Positions 1 to 10,083 of a stretch of DNA of 38,475 bases are shown here, piece by piece (position 1 is the first letter of the stretch; each line of letters starts with the position of its first letter). The DNA is taken from assembly GCA_021201815.1 (NCBI GenBank), contig JAJQEC010000146.1, positions 1 to 38,475 on the forward strand, written 5' to 3'. This stretch comes from Candidatus Azobacteroides sp. (GTDB lineage Bacteria; Bacteroidota; Bacteroidia; Bacteroidales; WRGA01). The position numbers and the translations under genes are program-made. The notes under the pieces were generated by a model. That model worked only from the letters and a program-made list of their open reading frames with translations. It made no database searches and was not told the origin of the DNA.

Positions 1-91
1 CTGAAAAATAGTTTCTTAACACTATAAAAATATCATCTTCGGAATAATTCCTTAATTATTCAAATCCATTTTTCGAACCATTATTATATTG

Positions 92-99
92 TATCTTTG
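92..99 (+). promoter_or_regulatory. Promoter -7 box of the flippase gene
   Basis: TATCTTTG matches the Bacteroidetes -7 consensus TAnnTTTG and lies 27 nt before the ATG at 126. The -33 element is poor: only TTTTTCG is seen near 69-75. The rest of 1-125 is AT-rich with no gene visible. Confidence 0.55.
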
Positions 100-125
100 T
101 TTCCGTTTATAATTTAACCGAAAAA

Positions 126-1628
126 ATGGCTGGAAGTGGAATGAGAAAATTAGCTAAGGACACTGCCATATATGGACTTAGCAGTATCATTGGTAAATTT
201 CTGAACTGGTGTCTTGTACCGATGTACACCCGCGTGCTGGATTCTACGGCAGAGTATGGAGTGGTGACTAATCTGTATGCGTGGACAGCTTTGTTAATGG
301 TTTTACTAACCTATGGCATGGAAACCGGGTTTTTCCGTTTTGCTAATAAGAAAGAAGAAGATCCGACAACTGTATATTCCACCAGTCTTATTTCTTTGGG
401 TTTTACTTCCATCCTTTTTGTTATTCTTTGCTGGACATTTATAACACCTATCAGCATCGGATTAGGCTATGAAAACTACCCGCAATATCTTAGGATATTA
501 GCTGCTATAGTAGCCATAGATGCATTCAGCTCCATTCCTTTTGCGTATTTAAGATATACCAACCGCCCCATTCGTTTTGCCTCAATAAAGCTATTATTTA
601 TATTTTTAAATATCCTGCTGAATCTTTTCTTCCTGCTTTTATGTCCTTATTTATATAAGAACCATCCGCAACTGGTGGACTGGTTTTATCAGGAAAACAG
701 TGGCGTGTGGTACATTTTCGTATCCAATTTCATTGCTACCTTTATTATGATGTTAGCTTTATTACCTGAACTTACAGGCTTCAGATATAAGTTTAATAAA
801 GCACTTTTAAAAAGAATGTTGCGATATTCCCTGCCGATTCTCGCACTGGGTGTAATGGGGATATTTAATCAAACCGCGGACAAGATTATTTTTCCATTTT
901 TATTTTCCGACAGAACGTATGCGGATGAACAATTAGGAATCTATGGGGCTTGTTTTAAGATAGGAGTAGTTATGATCATGTTTGCACAGGCATTCAGGTT
1001 TGCTTATGAACCTTTTATCTTTGCAAAGAACAGGCAGGAAAATGAAGACAATAAGAAAGCCTATGCCGAAGTAATGAAATACTTTATTATTTTCGGATTA
1101 TTTATTTTTCTGGGAGTAATGTTTTTTATTGACATTCTCAAATATTTTGTCGATGCATCTTACTTTGAAGGAATAAGAGTGGTTCCGATTGTGATGTTAG
1201 GCGAATTGTTCTTTGGTATTTACTTCAATCTTTCTTTCTGGTACAAATTAATTGATAAGACACAATACGGAGCTTATTTTTCTGCAATAGGAAGTATTAT
1301 AACGGTAGTAATCATTATTTTATTTGCTCCTGTATATGGATATATGGCCTGTGCATGGGCTTCTTTTTGCTGCAACCTGATTATGATGCTGATTTCCTAT
1401 TTCGTCGGGCAGAAGATGTACCCGATCAGATATGATCTCAAAAGCGCAGGAATTTATTTTTTACTGGCTATCTCACTTTACCTCACAGGGATGAATATTC
1501 CTGTTGAATTTATGCCGGTAAAACTTTTATTAAGAAGTTGTCTGTTAGGAATATTTCTGCTTGTCGTCATAAAAAGAGATGTTCCTCTGAAAAATATTCC
1601 ATTTATAAACAAATATGTGAAGAAATAA
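126..1628 (+). CDS. Polysaccharide biosynthesis flippase (MATE/MOP superfamily, Wzx-like)
   Basis: A 500-residue, strongly hydrophobic inner-membrane protein with about 12-14 membrane segments. The N-terminal pattern KDTAIYGLSSIIGKFLNW is typical of oligosaccharide/lipopolysaccharide flippases, which move lipid-linked sugar units across the inner membrane. An internal segment LRYSLPILALGVMGIFNQTA marks the second half of the fold. The length is normal for the family. The start at 126 lies just after a TATCTTTG promoter box. No glycosyltransferase genes adjoin it here, so the sugar substrate cannot be named. It is convergent with rarA, with only 3 nt between the stop codons. MurJ-type peptidoglycan flippases share the fold, but the N-terminal motif favours the polysaccharide group. 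Confidence 0.85.
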   Translation: MAGSGMRKLAKDTAIYGLSSIIGKFLNWCLVPMYTRVLDSTAEYGVVTNLYAWTALLMVLLTYGMETGFFRFANKKEEDPTTVYSTSLISLGFTSILFVILCWTFITPISIGLGYENYPQYLRILAAIVAIDAFSSIPFAYLRYTNRPIRFASIKLLFIFLNILLNLFFLLLCPYLYKNHPQLVDWFYQENSGVWYIFVSNFIATFIMMLALLPELTGFRYKFNKALLKRMLRYSLPILALGVMGIFNQTADKIIFPFLFSDRTYADEQLGIYGACFKIGVVMIMFAQAFRFAYEPFIFAKNRQENEDNKKAYAEVMKYFIIFGLFIFLGVMFFIDILKYFVDASYFEGIRVVPIVMLGELFFGIYFNLSFWYKLIDKTQYGAYFSAIGSIITVVIIILFAPVYGYMACAWASFCCNLIMMLISYFVGQKMYPIRYDLKSAGIYFLLAISLYLTGMNIPVEFMPVKLLLRSCLLGIFLLVVIKRDVPLKNIPFINKYVKK

Positions 1629-1631
1629 AAA

Positions 1632-2900
1632 TCAGAACCGGTCTTTCCACAATTTCCGGAGAAACTCTTTTAATTTATTTTCAGACGGATTTTCTTGTGG
1701 AAACCAGAATCGTTTATTTTTAATTTCTTTTGGAAGATACTCCTGCTGAACAAAATTATTTTCAAAACTATGGGCATATTTGTATTCTTTCCCATAATCC
1801 AGTTCTTTCATCAGCTTGGTAGGAGCATTCCGCAGATGTAAAGGAACCGGGAGATTTCCGGTTTCATTGACAACCCGCAAAGCCTCATCAATAGATAGAT
1901 AAGAAGAATTACTTTTGGGACTGGAAGCAAGGTAAACCGTCGTCTCTGCAAGAATAATACGTCCTTCCGGCCAGCCGATTTTTTGTAAGGCATCAAAACA
2001 GGCATTTGCCAATAAAAGAGCGTTCGGGTTCGCCAGTCCGATATCCTCTGCGGCGGAAATAACCAGACGCCGGGCTATAAATTTAGGATCCTCCCCGCCT
2101 GCTACCATCCGGGCCAGCCAGTATATAGCCGCATCCGGATCACTTCCACGGATAGATTTTATAAATGCCGATATAATATCATAATGGATCTCTCCCCCTT
2201 TATCATAAGCAGCAGGATTTTCCTGTAACCGTTCCGTTACAATTTCATCATTGATGATCACTTCGTCACTATCATCCGCATTTATTACCAATTCCAGAAT
2301 ATTCAGGAATTTACGTGCGTCTCCACCCGCAAACCGTAAAAGAGCAGCCGTTTCTTCAACTTTTATATTTCGTTTCTTCAACTCCGGATCTTCTGTAAGA
2401 GTCCGGTGTAAAAGCTCAAGTAAATCTTCTTTTTCCAACGGTTTCAGGACATACACCTGACATCGGGATAACAAAGGCCGAATAACTTCAAAAGAAGGAT
2501 TCTCGGTAGTAGCACCAATAAGAGTTACCGTTCCGGTTTCCACCGCGCTTAAAAGAGAATCCTGTTGGGATTTGCTGAACCGGTGAATCTCATCAATAAA
2601 TAATATCGGACTCTGAGTATTAAAAAAACGTCCGGCTTTTACTTTATCAATTACCGTTCGTACATCTTTAACTCCGGAATTAACCGCGCTAAGAGTATAA
2701 AAAGGAATCTGAAGTTGTTTACTGATAATTTGTGCCAATGTGGTCTTTCCCACCCCCGGAGGCCCCCACAATATAAAAGAACTGATCCGTCCGGTATCAA
2801 TCATTTTACGCAATACTCCTCCCGGACCGACCAGATGCTTCTGGCCAATATATTCATCCAGGGTATTCGGACGCATTCGTTCTGCTAGCGGTTGGGGCAT
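1632..2900 (-). CDS. rarA: Replication-associated recombination protein A (AAA+ ATPase)
   Basis: A 422-residue clamp-loader-like AAA+ ATPase of the RarA/MgsA/WRNIP1 family, which acts at stalled replication forks. Walker A is GPPGVGKTT at residues 46-54, Walker B is [10 protein letters not shown] at 99-108, and sensor 1 is GATTENPSF at 129-137. The N-terminal [11 protein letters not shown] with [11 protein letters not shown] is characteristic. The C-terminal half carries the tetramerisation part, including the family pattern [11 protein letters not shown]. It ends in TGA, which shows that TGA is read as stop in this genome. That matters for the interrupted giant gene at 29453. Intact; high certainty. 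Confidence 0.95.
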   Translation of the reverse strand: MPQPLAERMRPNTLDEYIGQKHLVGPGGVLRKMIDTGRISSFILWGPPGVGKTTLAQIISKQLQIPFYTLSAVNSGVKDVRTVIDKVKAGRFFNTQSPILFIDEIHRFSKSQQDSLLSAVETGTVTLIGATTENPSFEVIRPLLSRCQVYVLKPLEKEDLLELLHRTLTEDPELKKRNIKVEETAALLRFAGGDARKFLNILELVINADDSDEVIINDEIVTERLQENPAAYDKGGEIHYDIISAFIKSIRGSDPDAAIYWLARMVAGGEDPKFIARRLVISAAEDIGLANPNALLLANACFDALQKIGWPEGRIILAETTVYLASSPKSNSSYLSIDEALRVVNETGNLPVPLHLRNAPTKLMKELDYGKEYKYAHSFENNFVQQEYLPKEIKNKRFWFPQENPSENKLKEFLRKLWKDRF

Positions 2901-3020
2901 ATTTTTTATTTAAACGACAAAATAGAAAAACAATAATCCGTAAATATTCATAACAATGGACATAGGCGGTTGGTTTTCTTCAATATACTATTTATTCCAG
3001 GCTATATTCTACAAAAAAGA

Positions 3021-3602
3021 TCAATTATTCACATTATCTTCTTCCCGCCGGTTAATCTCATCACGGATAGCAGATGCTAATTCATAATCCTCATTTTGGA
3101 TAGCCTCCTGAAGTTGTTTCTGCAATTCATCCAATGTAGTAGGGTTTTCTTCCTCCATGATGACTTCCTCCTGCTCCAGATCTTCTTCAAAAACTTCTCC
3201 TACCTGCCTCATAATTTCCTCTGTAGTATAAATAGGGCATTTTACCCGGAGAGCCAAGGCAATCGCATCAGAAGTGCGGGCATCGATTATTTTCTCCACG
3301 CTGCCATCCTCAAACAGCAACTCTGAAAAAAACATCCCATCATCAAATTTATTAATGAAAACTTCTTTTAAATGGATATTGAATTCATTAGCAAACATAC
3401 AGAAAAGATCATGTGTCAACGGACGCGGTGGAGTGATTTCTTCCAGTTGCAACGCAATGGACTGTGCTTCGGAGGTTCCGATAATAATACGGATACGCCG
3501 GATACTATTCACTTCTCCTAAAATCAACACATAAGCACCGACCTGAGCCTGGCTGTGAGTATATCTGATGCCTAAAACTTCTAATAAAACCCGGTTTCGC
3601 AA
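3021..3602 (-). CDS. Bifunctional nuclease family protein (DUF151) with C-terminal UVR motif
   Basis: A 193-residue protein. Residues 1-125 match the bifunctional nuclease domain (DUF151, PF02577), with VLGIRYTHSQAQVGAYVLIL near the start and DARTSDAIALALR near residue 110. After an acidic linker, residues 150-187 form a UvrB/UvrC-type helical hairpin with LQEAIQNEDYELASAIRDEI. This DUF151 plus UVR layout is common in Bacteroidetes; the biochemical role is not settled. The start codon is TTG: upstream in frame come ACG, CAG, TTA, AAT and then TAA, so no ATG is available. The spacer to rarA downstream is 120 bp. Confidence 0.85.
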   Translation of the reverse strand: MRNRVLLEVLGIRYTHSQAQVGAYVLILGEVNSIRRIRIIIGTSEAQSIALQLEEITPPRPLTHDLFCMFANEFNIHLKEVFINKFDDGMFFSELLFEDGSVEKIIDARTSDAIALALRVKCPIYTTEEIMRQVGEVFEEDLEQEEVIMEEENPTTLDELQKQLQEAIQNEDYELASAIRDEINRREEDNVNN

Positions 3603-3795
3603 CGTCTGTAAATTTTAATTATTAATAATAATTTTATTCTACCGATTAAAGGAATAATTACAAAATTAATATTTTTAAAGCATTTATCAAGCAGAACATT
3701 TTAAAATATGTCTGGTTGAATAGATTATTATTTATTAGCAATAATTAGATTTTCCACAAAAATAGATGACACCTGTTTCACTTACAAAGGGATAT

Positions 3796-3827
3796 AAAAA
3801 AGGATGAAGAAAATTTCCTCATCCTTT
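3796..3827 (-). terminator. Intrinsic terminator after the PpiD-like gene
   Basis: Arms AAAGGATGA (3799-3807) and TCATCCTTT (3819-3827) extend inward past one mismatch. Read on the minus strand a T-run follows. It starts 22 nt after the stop of the PpiD-like gene. The remaining DNA to 3602 is AT-rich with no other feature seen. Confidence 0.75.
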
Positions 3828-3848
3828 CCATATATGAATTTATATTTT

Positions 3849-5936
3849 TTAGTAGAAAAGAATCCGGTTATCTTCAATTTTTGCTTTATCTCTTAAAGCT
3901 TTCATCGCCTGAGTAGGGATCCGATATATATTTGTTCTCTTCACACCGGCAATTTCTGATTCCGGATTAAACTCTATCGTTTTATCCGTTTTATTATATA
4001 CCTGGAAAATATAAACGCCATTATTCCCTTTCACCGGATCACTGATTTTACCTTCCGGAGCTATCGGTGCAAGTGCTTCCAGTACCGGTTCCATTCCGAT
4101 GCCGGTAATAGAACCTGTATTAAAGTTAACAAATTTAGCCGTATCCACTTTCAGAGCCAGTGCCTGTGCATATGCTTCAAGAGTCGATGCGGATTTGGAT
4201 TTCATATCAGCGATAATTTTTTCCGCTTTTTTATTATTAATTACTTCCCGTTTCAGTTCTTCTTCCACTAATGCTTCAGGACGATACCCTTTATCAACTT
4301 TAGCTTCCAGAGCTGCAATCACAATTTTATCTTCCCCTTCAAAGAATTTTACTTTACCCGGATCCGCATTAAATGCCCAGCGCACCACATCGCGTGAACG
4401 TCTTACATTTCCGATGGTCAGGTCATTCGGTGACAGATAAACAGTCGGCGACACGACATATCCTTTTTCTGCTGCTCCTTCTTCAAATTTTTTCAAATCC
4501 GTATTATAAGTCACAAACTGATTGGCTTCATTATAGATTGCGTTTCTGGTTTTACTACTTGCATAGACAGCATTTTCAACTTCTGCAACCTTAACTTTCT
4601 CAACCGGCTGGGATTTTTTAGTAACCACAACAATATGAATTCCGTTATCAGAATTCACTTTACGGGCATCATTCAAAGGAAGAGTATAGATCTCATCTTT
4701 GAATTTTTCCCCGAATTCATTCAACAACTGCACTTCAGTCAATGATAAGAGCGGAGAAGAGGACCCGAAATTCCTTGCTATTTCATCCATTTCTTTTCCA
4801 CCTTTCACTTCATTCATCAAACTATCAATAAATGAAATCATTTCTGCATTATCCGAAGCAGGGAATCCTAACTGATAGAAAGAAACAGAGTCCGGAGCAA
4901 CCGTCCGGTCTACATATTTTATCATTTTATATGTATTTCCTTCAAGATAAGGACCCACCACAGTACCAATACGGGCAGTATCCACAAATGATTTAATCCT
5001 CGGAGCTAGAGAATTAACAGAAACAAAAGCATTTACAAAACGATTACCGGCGATCATTCCTACCGCATCTGCCACTTCTTCTGTTGTAGTAGCATCTTCC
5101 AATGGTTTTTTCACATCCAGGATAGCTTTCTCTTCTGCTGCATAATCTTCGTCACTCGGATTGATATCTAACGTAATATACTTTACCGCGCGGCTGTCTT
5201 CATTTTGTTTGTATCTCTGCTTACGTTCGTTGTAAAGATTTTTAAGATCTTTCTTTGTCACTTCAATAACTGAATCAGGAATAGAAGCATACGACTGAAA
5301 TACATACGCAAAATCAGCACTGGTCAACGTACTCTCAAAATTAAATTTTGCATCCAGTGTATTCGGAGCAAGAGCTTTGCTTAAAAGAGCATTATATTTT
5401 TCCTGCAACCGCTGTTCTTTCGTCATAATTTTCACAAAACGCCATTCATCCTGCAGTTGAGGAATGGAATCGCTATAAATAGCAAACTGCATCAGCATGT
5501 TTCTGTCAAACGTTCCTGTCTGAGGATTAACAAATCCGGGATAACTTTGAATAAACTGGCTTACTTCTCTTCCGAATATCATATCAGAAACTTCGGCATC
5601 ACTAACTGTTAAACCGGCTTTTTCTGCTTGTGCACGTATTAATTCACTGCTAATAAGCATTTCAAAAACATTCTGACGGATCTGGTAAGATTCTTCTTCT
5701 CCACTAAAAGTACGACCGCTATATTGCTCACGGATTTTTGTAAAACGGTCCACTTCATCCTGGTATCGTTCCCGGGAAATGGTTTCTCCGTTTACTGTAA
5801 TCATTTTCTCCTGTGCATCCCGGCCAAATGCAGAACCGATGTTAAATAAGTCTCCGACAATAAATGCCAGCAAAGCAATACCAAGTACTACGACCAACAG
5901 TCCGGCTTTTCCTCTGATTTTTTCTAATGTAGCCAT
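3849..5936 (-). CDS. PpiD/SurA-like membrane-anchored peptidyl-prolyl isomerase
   Basis: A 695-residue periplasmic folding factor. One membrane anchor at residues 12-31 (GLLVVVLGIALLAFIVGDLF) precedes a SurA_N/PpiD chaperone domain (about 36-190, with VNGETISRERYQDEV). A parvulin-type rotamase region lies around 345-465. The architecture matches PpiD, which helps secreted and outer-membrane proteins fold as they leave the Sec translocon. The length is slightly above E. coli PpiD (623). It is transcribed alone, with a terminator downstream and a TATCTTCG box upstream. Rotamase activity cannot be judged from sequence alone, since the parvulin domain is divergent. SurA is the main alternative name, but the N-terminal anchor favours PpiD. 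Confidence 0.88.
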   Translation of the reverse strand: MATLEKIRGKAGLLVVVLGIALLAFIVGDLFNIGSAFGRDAQEKMITVNGETISRERYQDEVDRFTKIREQYSGRTFSGEEESYQIRQNVFEMLISSELIRAQAEKAGLTVSDAEVSDMIFGREVSQFIQSYPGFVNPQTGTFDRNMLMQFAIYSDSIPQLQDEWRFVKIMTKEQRLQEKYNALLSKALAPNTLDAKFNFESTLTSADFAYVFQSYASIPDSVIEVTKKDLKNLYNERKQRYKQNEDSRAVKYITLDINPSDEDYAAEEKAILDVKKPLEDATTTEEVADAVGMIAGNRFVNAFVSVNSLAPRIKSFVDTARIGTVVGPYLEGNTYKMIKYVDRTVAPDSVSFYQLGFPASDNAEMISFIDSLMNEVKGGKEMDEIARNFGSSSPLLSLTEVQLLNEFGEKFKDEIYTLPLNDARKVNSDNGIHIVVVTKKSQPVEKVKVAEVENAVYASSKTRNAIYNEANQFVTYNTDLKKFEEGAAEKGYVVSPTVYLSPNDLTIGNVRRSRDVVRWAFNADPGKVKFFEGEDKIVIAALEAKVDKGYRPEALVEEELKREVINNKKAEKIIADMKSKSASTLEAYAQALALKVDTAKFVNFNTGSITGIGMEPVLEALAPIAPEGKISDPVKGNNGVYIFQVYNKTDKTIEFNPESEIAGVKRTNIYRIPTQAMKALRDKAKIEDNRILFY

Positions 5937-6004
5937 TTAATTACAACTATGTTTTATATGTTTACTTTTAAAGTGTATAATTCCTCGTAAATGAAATTAG
6001 CGTA

Positions 6005-6012
6005 CGAAGATA
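6005..6012 (-). promoter_or_regulatory. Probable -7 box for the PpiD-like gene
   Basis: Minus-strand TATCTTCG is a one-base variant of TAnnTTTG, 69 nt before the ATG at 5936. No clear -33 TTG is seen. The surrounding 5937-6425 intergenic region carries this divergent promoter, the maeB promoter and the maeB leader hairpin. Confidence 0.4.
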
Positions 6013-6248
6013 CAAAAAAACATAAAAAATTACTATTTGATATTATTATTTTTTAAAAAGGAGTACCTGTAAACAAAAAAACAATGAAAATTCCATTTAT
6101 CTTTCCTATAATTAAGGTATGTTTTCCGTGAAAAGAAAATTTATCAAAAAACAGGAAGAGCATTTATCAAAAAAGAAAAATGTAAATAACAGGGGCTTTT
6201 TGATATAAAATATTAACAAAAACGACTTAATAAATAGATTTTTTTCAG

Positions 6249-6256
6249 TAGCTTTG
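6249..6256 (+). promoter_or_regulatory. Probable -7 box for maeB
   Basis: TAGCTTTG fits TAnnTTTG. It predicts a start site near 6263 and a long 5' untranslated region of about 160 nt, holding the hairpin at 6325-6359. The -33 side is weak. Confidence 0.5.
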
Positions 6257-6324
6257 CATGGTTTTTAATAGAATACAACCTCCGACTGAATCAATACCTT
6301 CCGAATAAACACAATGAATGTATC

Positions 6325-6359
6325 CCGGGAAATCTCCATACGGACGTATGATTTGCCGG
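6325..6359 (+). promoter_or_regulatory. Imperfect hairpin in the maeB leader
   Basis: CATACG (6337-6342) pairs perfectly with CGTATG (6345-6350). Past a 3-nt bulge, CCGG-G-AAAT (6325-6333) pairs with ATTT-G-CCGG (6351-6359) with a single G-G mismatch. It lies between the predicted start site and the ATG. It could be an mRNA structure or, as DNA, an operator. No run of T follows, so it is not an intrinsic terminator. Confidence 0.4.
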
Positions 6360-6425
6360 AAAAACAGAATACCGGATATAGTAAGTATTATCAGTAACAA
6401 TCAAATAGAATAATTTTATTGCATT

Positions 6426-8708
6426 ATGTCAAAACTTAAAGATGCTGCCTTGAAATACCATGCGCAAGGTAAGCCGGGGAAAATAGAAGTTATTCCCACA
6501 AAACCTTACAGTACACAACACGATTTATCATTGGCATATTCTCCGGGCGTTGCAGAACCATGTCTGGAAATTGAAAAAGATCCGAACGCTGCTTATGAAT
6601 ATACAGCAAAAGGAAACCTGATTGCTGTGATCTCCAACGGAACTGCAGTATTAGGATTAGGTGATATAGGCGCATTAGCCGGGAAACCGGTTATGGAAGG
6701 AAAAGGATTATTATTTAAAATCTTTGCCGGGATCGACGTATTCGATATTGAAATAAACGAAAAAGATCCTGAAAAATTCATCCAGGCTGTAAAAGCCATT
6801 GCTCCTACTTTCGGAGGTATTAATCTGGAAGATATCAAAGCACCCGAATGTTTCGAGATCGAAACCCGCCTGAAAGAAGAACTGGATATTCCGATTATGC
6901 ACGATGACCAGCACGGAACAGCGATTATTTCCGCTGCCGGACTGCTGAATGCACTGGAAATTGCAAATAAAAAAATAGAAGATGTTAAAATCGTTGTAAA
7001 CGGAGCCGGAGCGTCTGCCAATTCCTGTACCAAACTTTATATGATGTTAGGAGCAAAAAAAGAAAACATCATTATGGTAGACAGCAAGGGAGTGATCTCT
7101 ACCCGCCGTACCGACCTGAACGAATCCAAAAAATTCTTTGCAACGGACAGGAATATCAACACCCTGGCTGAAGCAGTTGCCGGCTCGGATATGTTCCTTG
7201 GATTATCTGTTGCTGATGTGCTGACTCCGGAAATGGTACAGTCCATGAATGAAAATCCGATTGTGTTTGCGCTGGCAAATCCGAATCCGGAAATCGCTTA
7301 TGACAAAGCCATGGCTTCTCGTCCTGACCTTATTTTTGCAACCGGAAGATCGGATTATCCGAATCAGGTAAATAATGTACTCGGATTCCCTTATATTTTC
7401 CGCGGTGCATTGGATGTAAGGGCAACTTCTATTAATGAAGAAATGAAACTGGCTGCCGTAAAAGCCATTGCAAGTCTGGCTAAGAAACCGGTTCCGGATG
7501 TAGTAAATGCCGCTTACAATATTAAACGTATTTCTTTCGGTAGAGAATATATTATCCCGAAACCACTTGACCCAAGACTTCTGATAGAAGTTTCCACCGC
7601 AGTAGCAAAAGCAGCGATTGACTCAGGCGTGGCCCGTTACATCATCACGGATTGGGATGCATATGCTCATAAGTTAAATGCATTAATGGGACATGACAAC
7701 AAACTGCTTCGTCGTTTTACGGAAGCTGCCAAAGAAAATCCGAAACGGGTAGTATTCGCGGAAGGTGGACATGAAAACATGTTGAAAGCTGCAGTGCTGG
7801 CTAAAAACGAAGGTATCTGCCATCCTATTCTCTTAGGAAACCATGAACGGATTCAGAAACTTGCAGCCGAACTTGATCTCGACCTGAATGGTATTGAAAT
7901 CGTAAACCTCCGTCACGACAATCAGGAAGAACGCCGTGACCGGTATGCCAGAATCCTGGCAGAGAAAAGAAGCCGTGAAGGAGTGGTGTTCGACGAAGCG
8001 AAAGACAAGATGTTCGAACGAAACTATTTCGGAATGATGATGGTAGAAACCGGTGAAGCGGATGCATTTATTACCGGGGTGTATACCAAGTATTCCAACA
8101 CAATAAAAGTAGCCAAAGAAGTAATCGGTATCAAAGAAGGATATAACCATTTCGGTGCTATGCATATTATCACCTCTAAAAAAGGTACTTATTTCCTGGC
8201 AGATACCCTGATCAACCGTCACCCGTCTACAGAAACCCTGACAGATATTGCCCGGCTGACCCATAGTGCAGTTACATTCTTTGCCCATGAGCCGGTTATG
8301 GCGATGTTATCTTATTCCAACTTCGGTTCGGATAAGGAAGGAAGCCCTGCCAGTGTACATGAAGTGGTAGAAACGCTGCAAAAAGAACATCCGGAATGGT
8401 TAATAGATGGCGAAATGCAGGTAAATTTCGCATTGAATAAAGAAATGAGAGATCACAAATACCCATTTACCAGACTAGCCGGAAAAGATGTCAATACATT
8501 GATCTTCCCGAACCTGAGTTCTGCGAATATTGCCCATAAAATGATTATGGAAATGGGTGTCGGACAATCAACCATAGGACCTATTCAGATGGGACTGAAT
8601 AAGCCGATTCACTTTACGGATTTCGAAAGCTCTGTGCGTGACATTATCAATATTACTACCGTAGCGGTAATTGATGCAATCGTTCAGGAACAATTGGAGA
8701 AAAAATAA
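6426..8708 (+). CDS. maeB: NADP-dependent malic enzyme with C-terminal phosphotransacetylase-like domain
   Basis: A 760-residue cytoplasmic enzyme, the same length as E. coli MaeB (759). It decarboxylates malate to pyruvate while making NADPH. The malic N-terminal domain shows YSPGVAEPC (38-46), GLGDIGALAGKPVMEGKG (77-94, with the expected catalytic lysine) and the metal-binding DDQHGTA (160-166). The NAD(P) fold shows VVNGAGASANSC (about 190-201). From about residue 430 a phosphate acetyltransferase-like domain follows, beginning RVVFAEGGHENMLKAA. In MaeB this domain is thought to be regulatory (acetyl-CoA control) rather than catalytic. It is monocistronic, between a leader hairpin and a strong terminator. 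Intact. Confidence 0.95.
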   Translation: MSKLKDAALKYHAQGKPGKIEVIPTKPYSTQHDLSLAYSPGVAEPCLEIEKDPNAAYEYTAKGNLIAVISNGTAVLGLGDIGALAGKPVMEGKGLLFKIFAGIDVFDIEINEKDPEKFIQAVKAIAPTFGGINLEDIKAPECFEIETRLKEELDIPIMHDDQHGTAIISAAGLLNALEIANKKIEDVKIVVNGAGASANSCTKLYMMLGAKKENIIMVDSKGVISTRRTDLNESKKFFATDRNINTLAEAVAGSDMFLGLSVADVLTPEMVQSMNENPIVFALANPNPEIAYDKAMASRPDLIFATGRSDYPNQVNNVLGFPYIFRGALDVRATSINEEMKLAAVKAIASLAKKPVPDVVNAAYNIKRISFGREYIIPKPLDPRLLIEVSTAVAKAAIDSGVARYIITDWDAYAHKLNALMGHDNKLLRRFTEAAKENPKRVVFAEGGHENMLKAAVLAKNEGICHPILLGNHERIQKLAAELDLDLNGIEIVNLRHDNQEERRDRYARILAEKRSREGVVFDEAKDKMFERNYFGMMMVETGEADAFITGVYTKYSNTIKVAKEVIGIKEGYNHFGAMHIITSKKGTYFLADTLINRHPSTETLTDIARLTHSAVTFFAHEPVMAMLSYSNFGSDKEGSPASVHEVVETLQKEHPEWLIDGEMQVNFALNKEMRDHKYPFTRLAGKDVNTLIFPNLSSANIAHKMIMEMGVGQSTIGPIQMGLNKPIHFTDFESSVRDIINITTVAVIDAIVQEQLEKK

Positions 8709-8731
8709 AAATCCGGAAAGATAAAGAAACT

Positions 8732-8765
8732 AAAAAGACAGAAGATTGTATCTTCTGTCTTTTTT
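8732..8765 (+). terminator. Intrinsic terminator after maeB
   Basis: A 14-bp perfect stem: AAAAAGACAGAAGA (8732-8745) pairs with TCTTCTGTCTTTTT (8751-8764) around the loop TTGTA, with T-rich sequence on the 3' side. It begins 24 nt after the maeB stop. Confidence 0.92.
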
Positions 8766-8775
8766 AATCTCCCAC

Positions 8776-8806
8776 TTGGGAAATAGAAGAAAAAACAATA
8801 CCTTTG
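8776..8806 (+). promoter_or_regulatory. Promoter of the L25-pth operon
   Basis: TTG (8776-8778), 20 nt, then TACCTTTG (8799-8806) is a near-ideal Bacteroidetes -33/-7 pair. It lies just after the maeB terminator and about 80 nt before the L25 start. Confidence 0.8.
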
Positions 8807-8886
8807 CAACGCTTTTCGAAGGACCTTATCGTGTGATGGGAAATTAGGAAGCCAGACTAATTTGAGTAACACAAAAAATTATTAAA

Positions 8887-9459
8887 ATGCAAACATTAGA
8901 ACTAACCGGAATTCTTAGAAAAGAAATCGGTAAAAAGGCGACAAAAGCTGTACGTAAAGACAATGCGGTACCTTGTGTATTGTATGGTGGAAAAGAAAAT
9001 ATCCATTTCCAGATGAACAATACGGAATTGAGAAAATTAATCTACACTCCGAATGTATATCTTGTAAGCCTGAATATTGAAGGGAAAAAAGTAATGACTA
9101 TCCTAAAAGATACACAATTCCATCCCGTAAAAGACCAGGTAATGCATGCGGACTTCATTGAAATAAGCGATGACAAGCCAATCGTTATTCAGGTTCCGGT
9201 ACAACTGGAAGGATTAGCCGAAGGAGTAAAAGCCGGGGGTAAGCTGTCTCTGGAAAAACGCAAATTAAAAGTAAAAGGATTGTACAAAAATATTCCTGAC
9301 AGACTGAATGTGAATATCGAATCCCTGGGATTAGGAAAAACGATCCAGGTAGGTCAGTTATCTTTCGACAATTTAGAATTATTAGACGCTAAAAATGCGG
9401 TTGTATGTGCTGTTAAACTGACACGTGCTGCAAGAGGACTTGCCGCAGCAGGAAAATAA
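8887..9459 (+). CDS. rplY: 50S ribosomal protein L25 (general stress protein Ctc type)
   Basis: A 190-residue two-domain L25. Residues 1-95 form the 5S rRNA-binding L25 domain ([20 protein letters not shown], then the family end [16 protein letters not shown]). Residues 96-180 form the beta-domain found in Ctc-type proteins ([17 protein letters not shown]). E. coli L25 has only the first domain. The protein binds 5S rRNA at the central protuberance of the large subunit. It has its own strong promoter, and pth follows 17 nt after the stop. This pairing is conserved in many bacteria and implies one operon. Confidence 0.95.
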   Translation: MQTLELTGILRKEIGKKATKAVRKDNAVPCVLYGGKENIHFQMNNTELRKLIYTPNVYLVSLNIEGKKVMTILKDTQFHPVKDQVMHADFIEISDDKPIVIQVPVQLEGLAEGVKAGGKLSLEKRKLKVKGLYKNIPDRLNVNIESLGLGKTIQVGQLSFDNLELLDAKNAVVCAVKLTRAARGLAAAGK

Positions 9460-9476
9460 TTTTTCTCTTTCACAGA

Positions 9477-10040
9477 ATGAAGTATTTGATAGTAGGTCTG
9501 GGAAATATCGGACGACAATACGAGAATACCCGGCACAACATAGGATTTATGGTGTTGGACGCTTTAGCAGAAGCGTCCAATGCTGTTTTTACTACAGTTC
9601 GTTACGGAAACAGAACGGAAATAAGAATAAAAGGAAGGACGTTCATTCTTATCAAACCCTCTACATTCATGAACTTAAGTGGAAATGCTGTGAACTACTG
9701 GCTGCAAAAAGAAAATATCCCGGTTGAGAAAATGCTGGTAATTGTAGATGACCTCGCTCTTCCGTTCGGAACATTAAGATTAAAACCACGAGGCAGTGAT
9801 GCCGGTCACAACGGATTGAAACATATCCAGCAGATTTTGGGAAGTGATGTATATCCACGTCTCCGCTTCGGAATCGGAAATGATTTTCCGAAAGGCTTTC
9901 AGGTTGAATATGTATTAAGTCAATTCACAGAAGAGGAAAGAAAAGAATTACCGGAAAAAATAGAACGTGCTGAAGAAATCATAAAAAGCTTCGGACTTGC
10001 AGGCATTCAGATTACGATGAATCAATACAACAACAAATAA
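9477..10040 (+). CDS. pth: Peptidyl-tRNA hydrolase
   Basis: A 187-residue enzyme that frees tRNA from peptidyl-tRNA dropped by ribosomes. Family signatures are [19 protein letters not shown], with the catalytic His at residue 20 and Asn at 10; STFMNLSG with Asn 66; Asp 91-92; and [10 protein letters not shown] with the conserved Asn 112. The length is normal. It is co-transcribed with rplY. The gene ends 43 bp from the convergent holA stop, with no clear terminator between. Confidence 0.96.
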   Translation: MKYLIVGLGNIGRQYENTRHNIGFMVLDALAEASNAVFTTVRYGNRTEIRIKGRTFILIKPSTFMNLSGNAVNYWLQKENIPVEKMLVIVDDLALPFGTLRLKPRGSDAGHNGLKHIQQILGSDVYPRLRFGIGNDFPKGFQVEYVLSQFTEEERKELPEKIERAEEIIKSFGLAGIQITMNQYNNK

Positions 10041-10083
10041 GCTCCCCTACTCTATTTTAACTCTTCGTTCCTGCTACTTAGTC

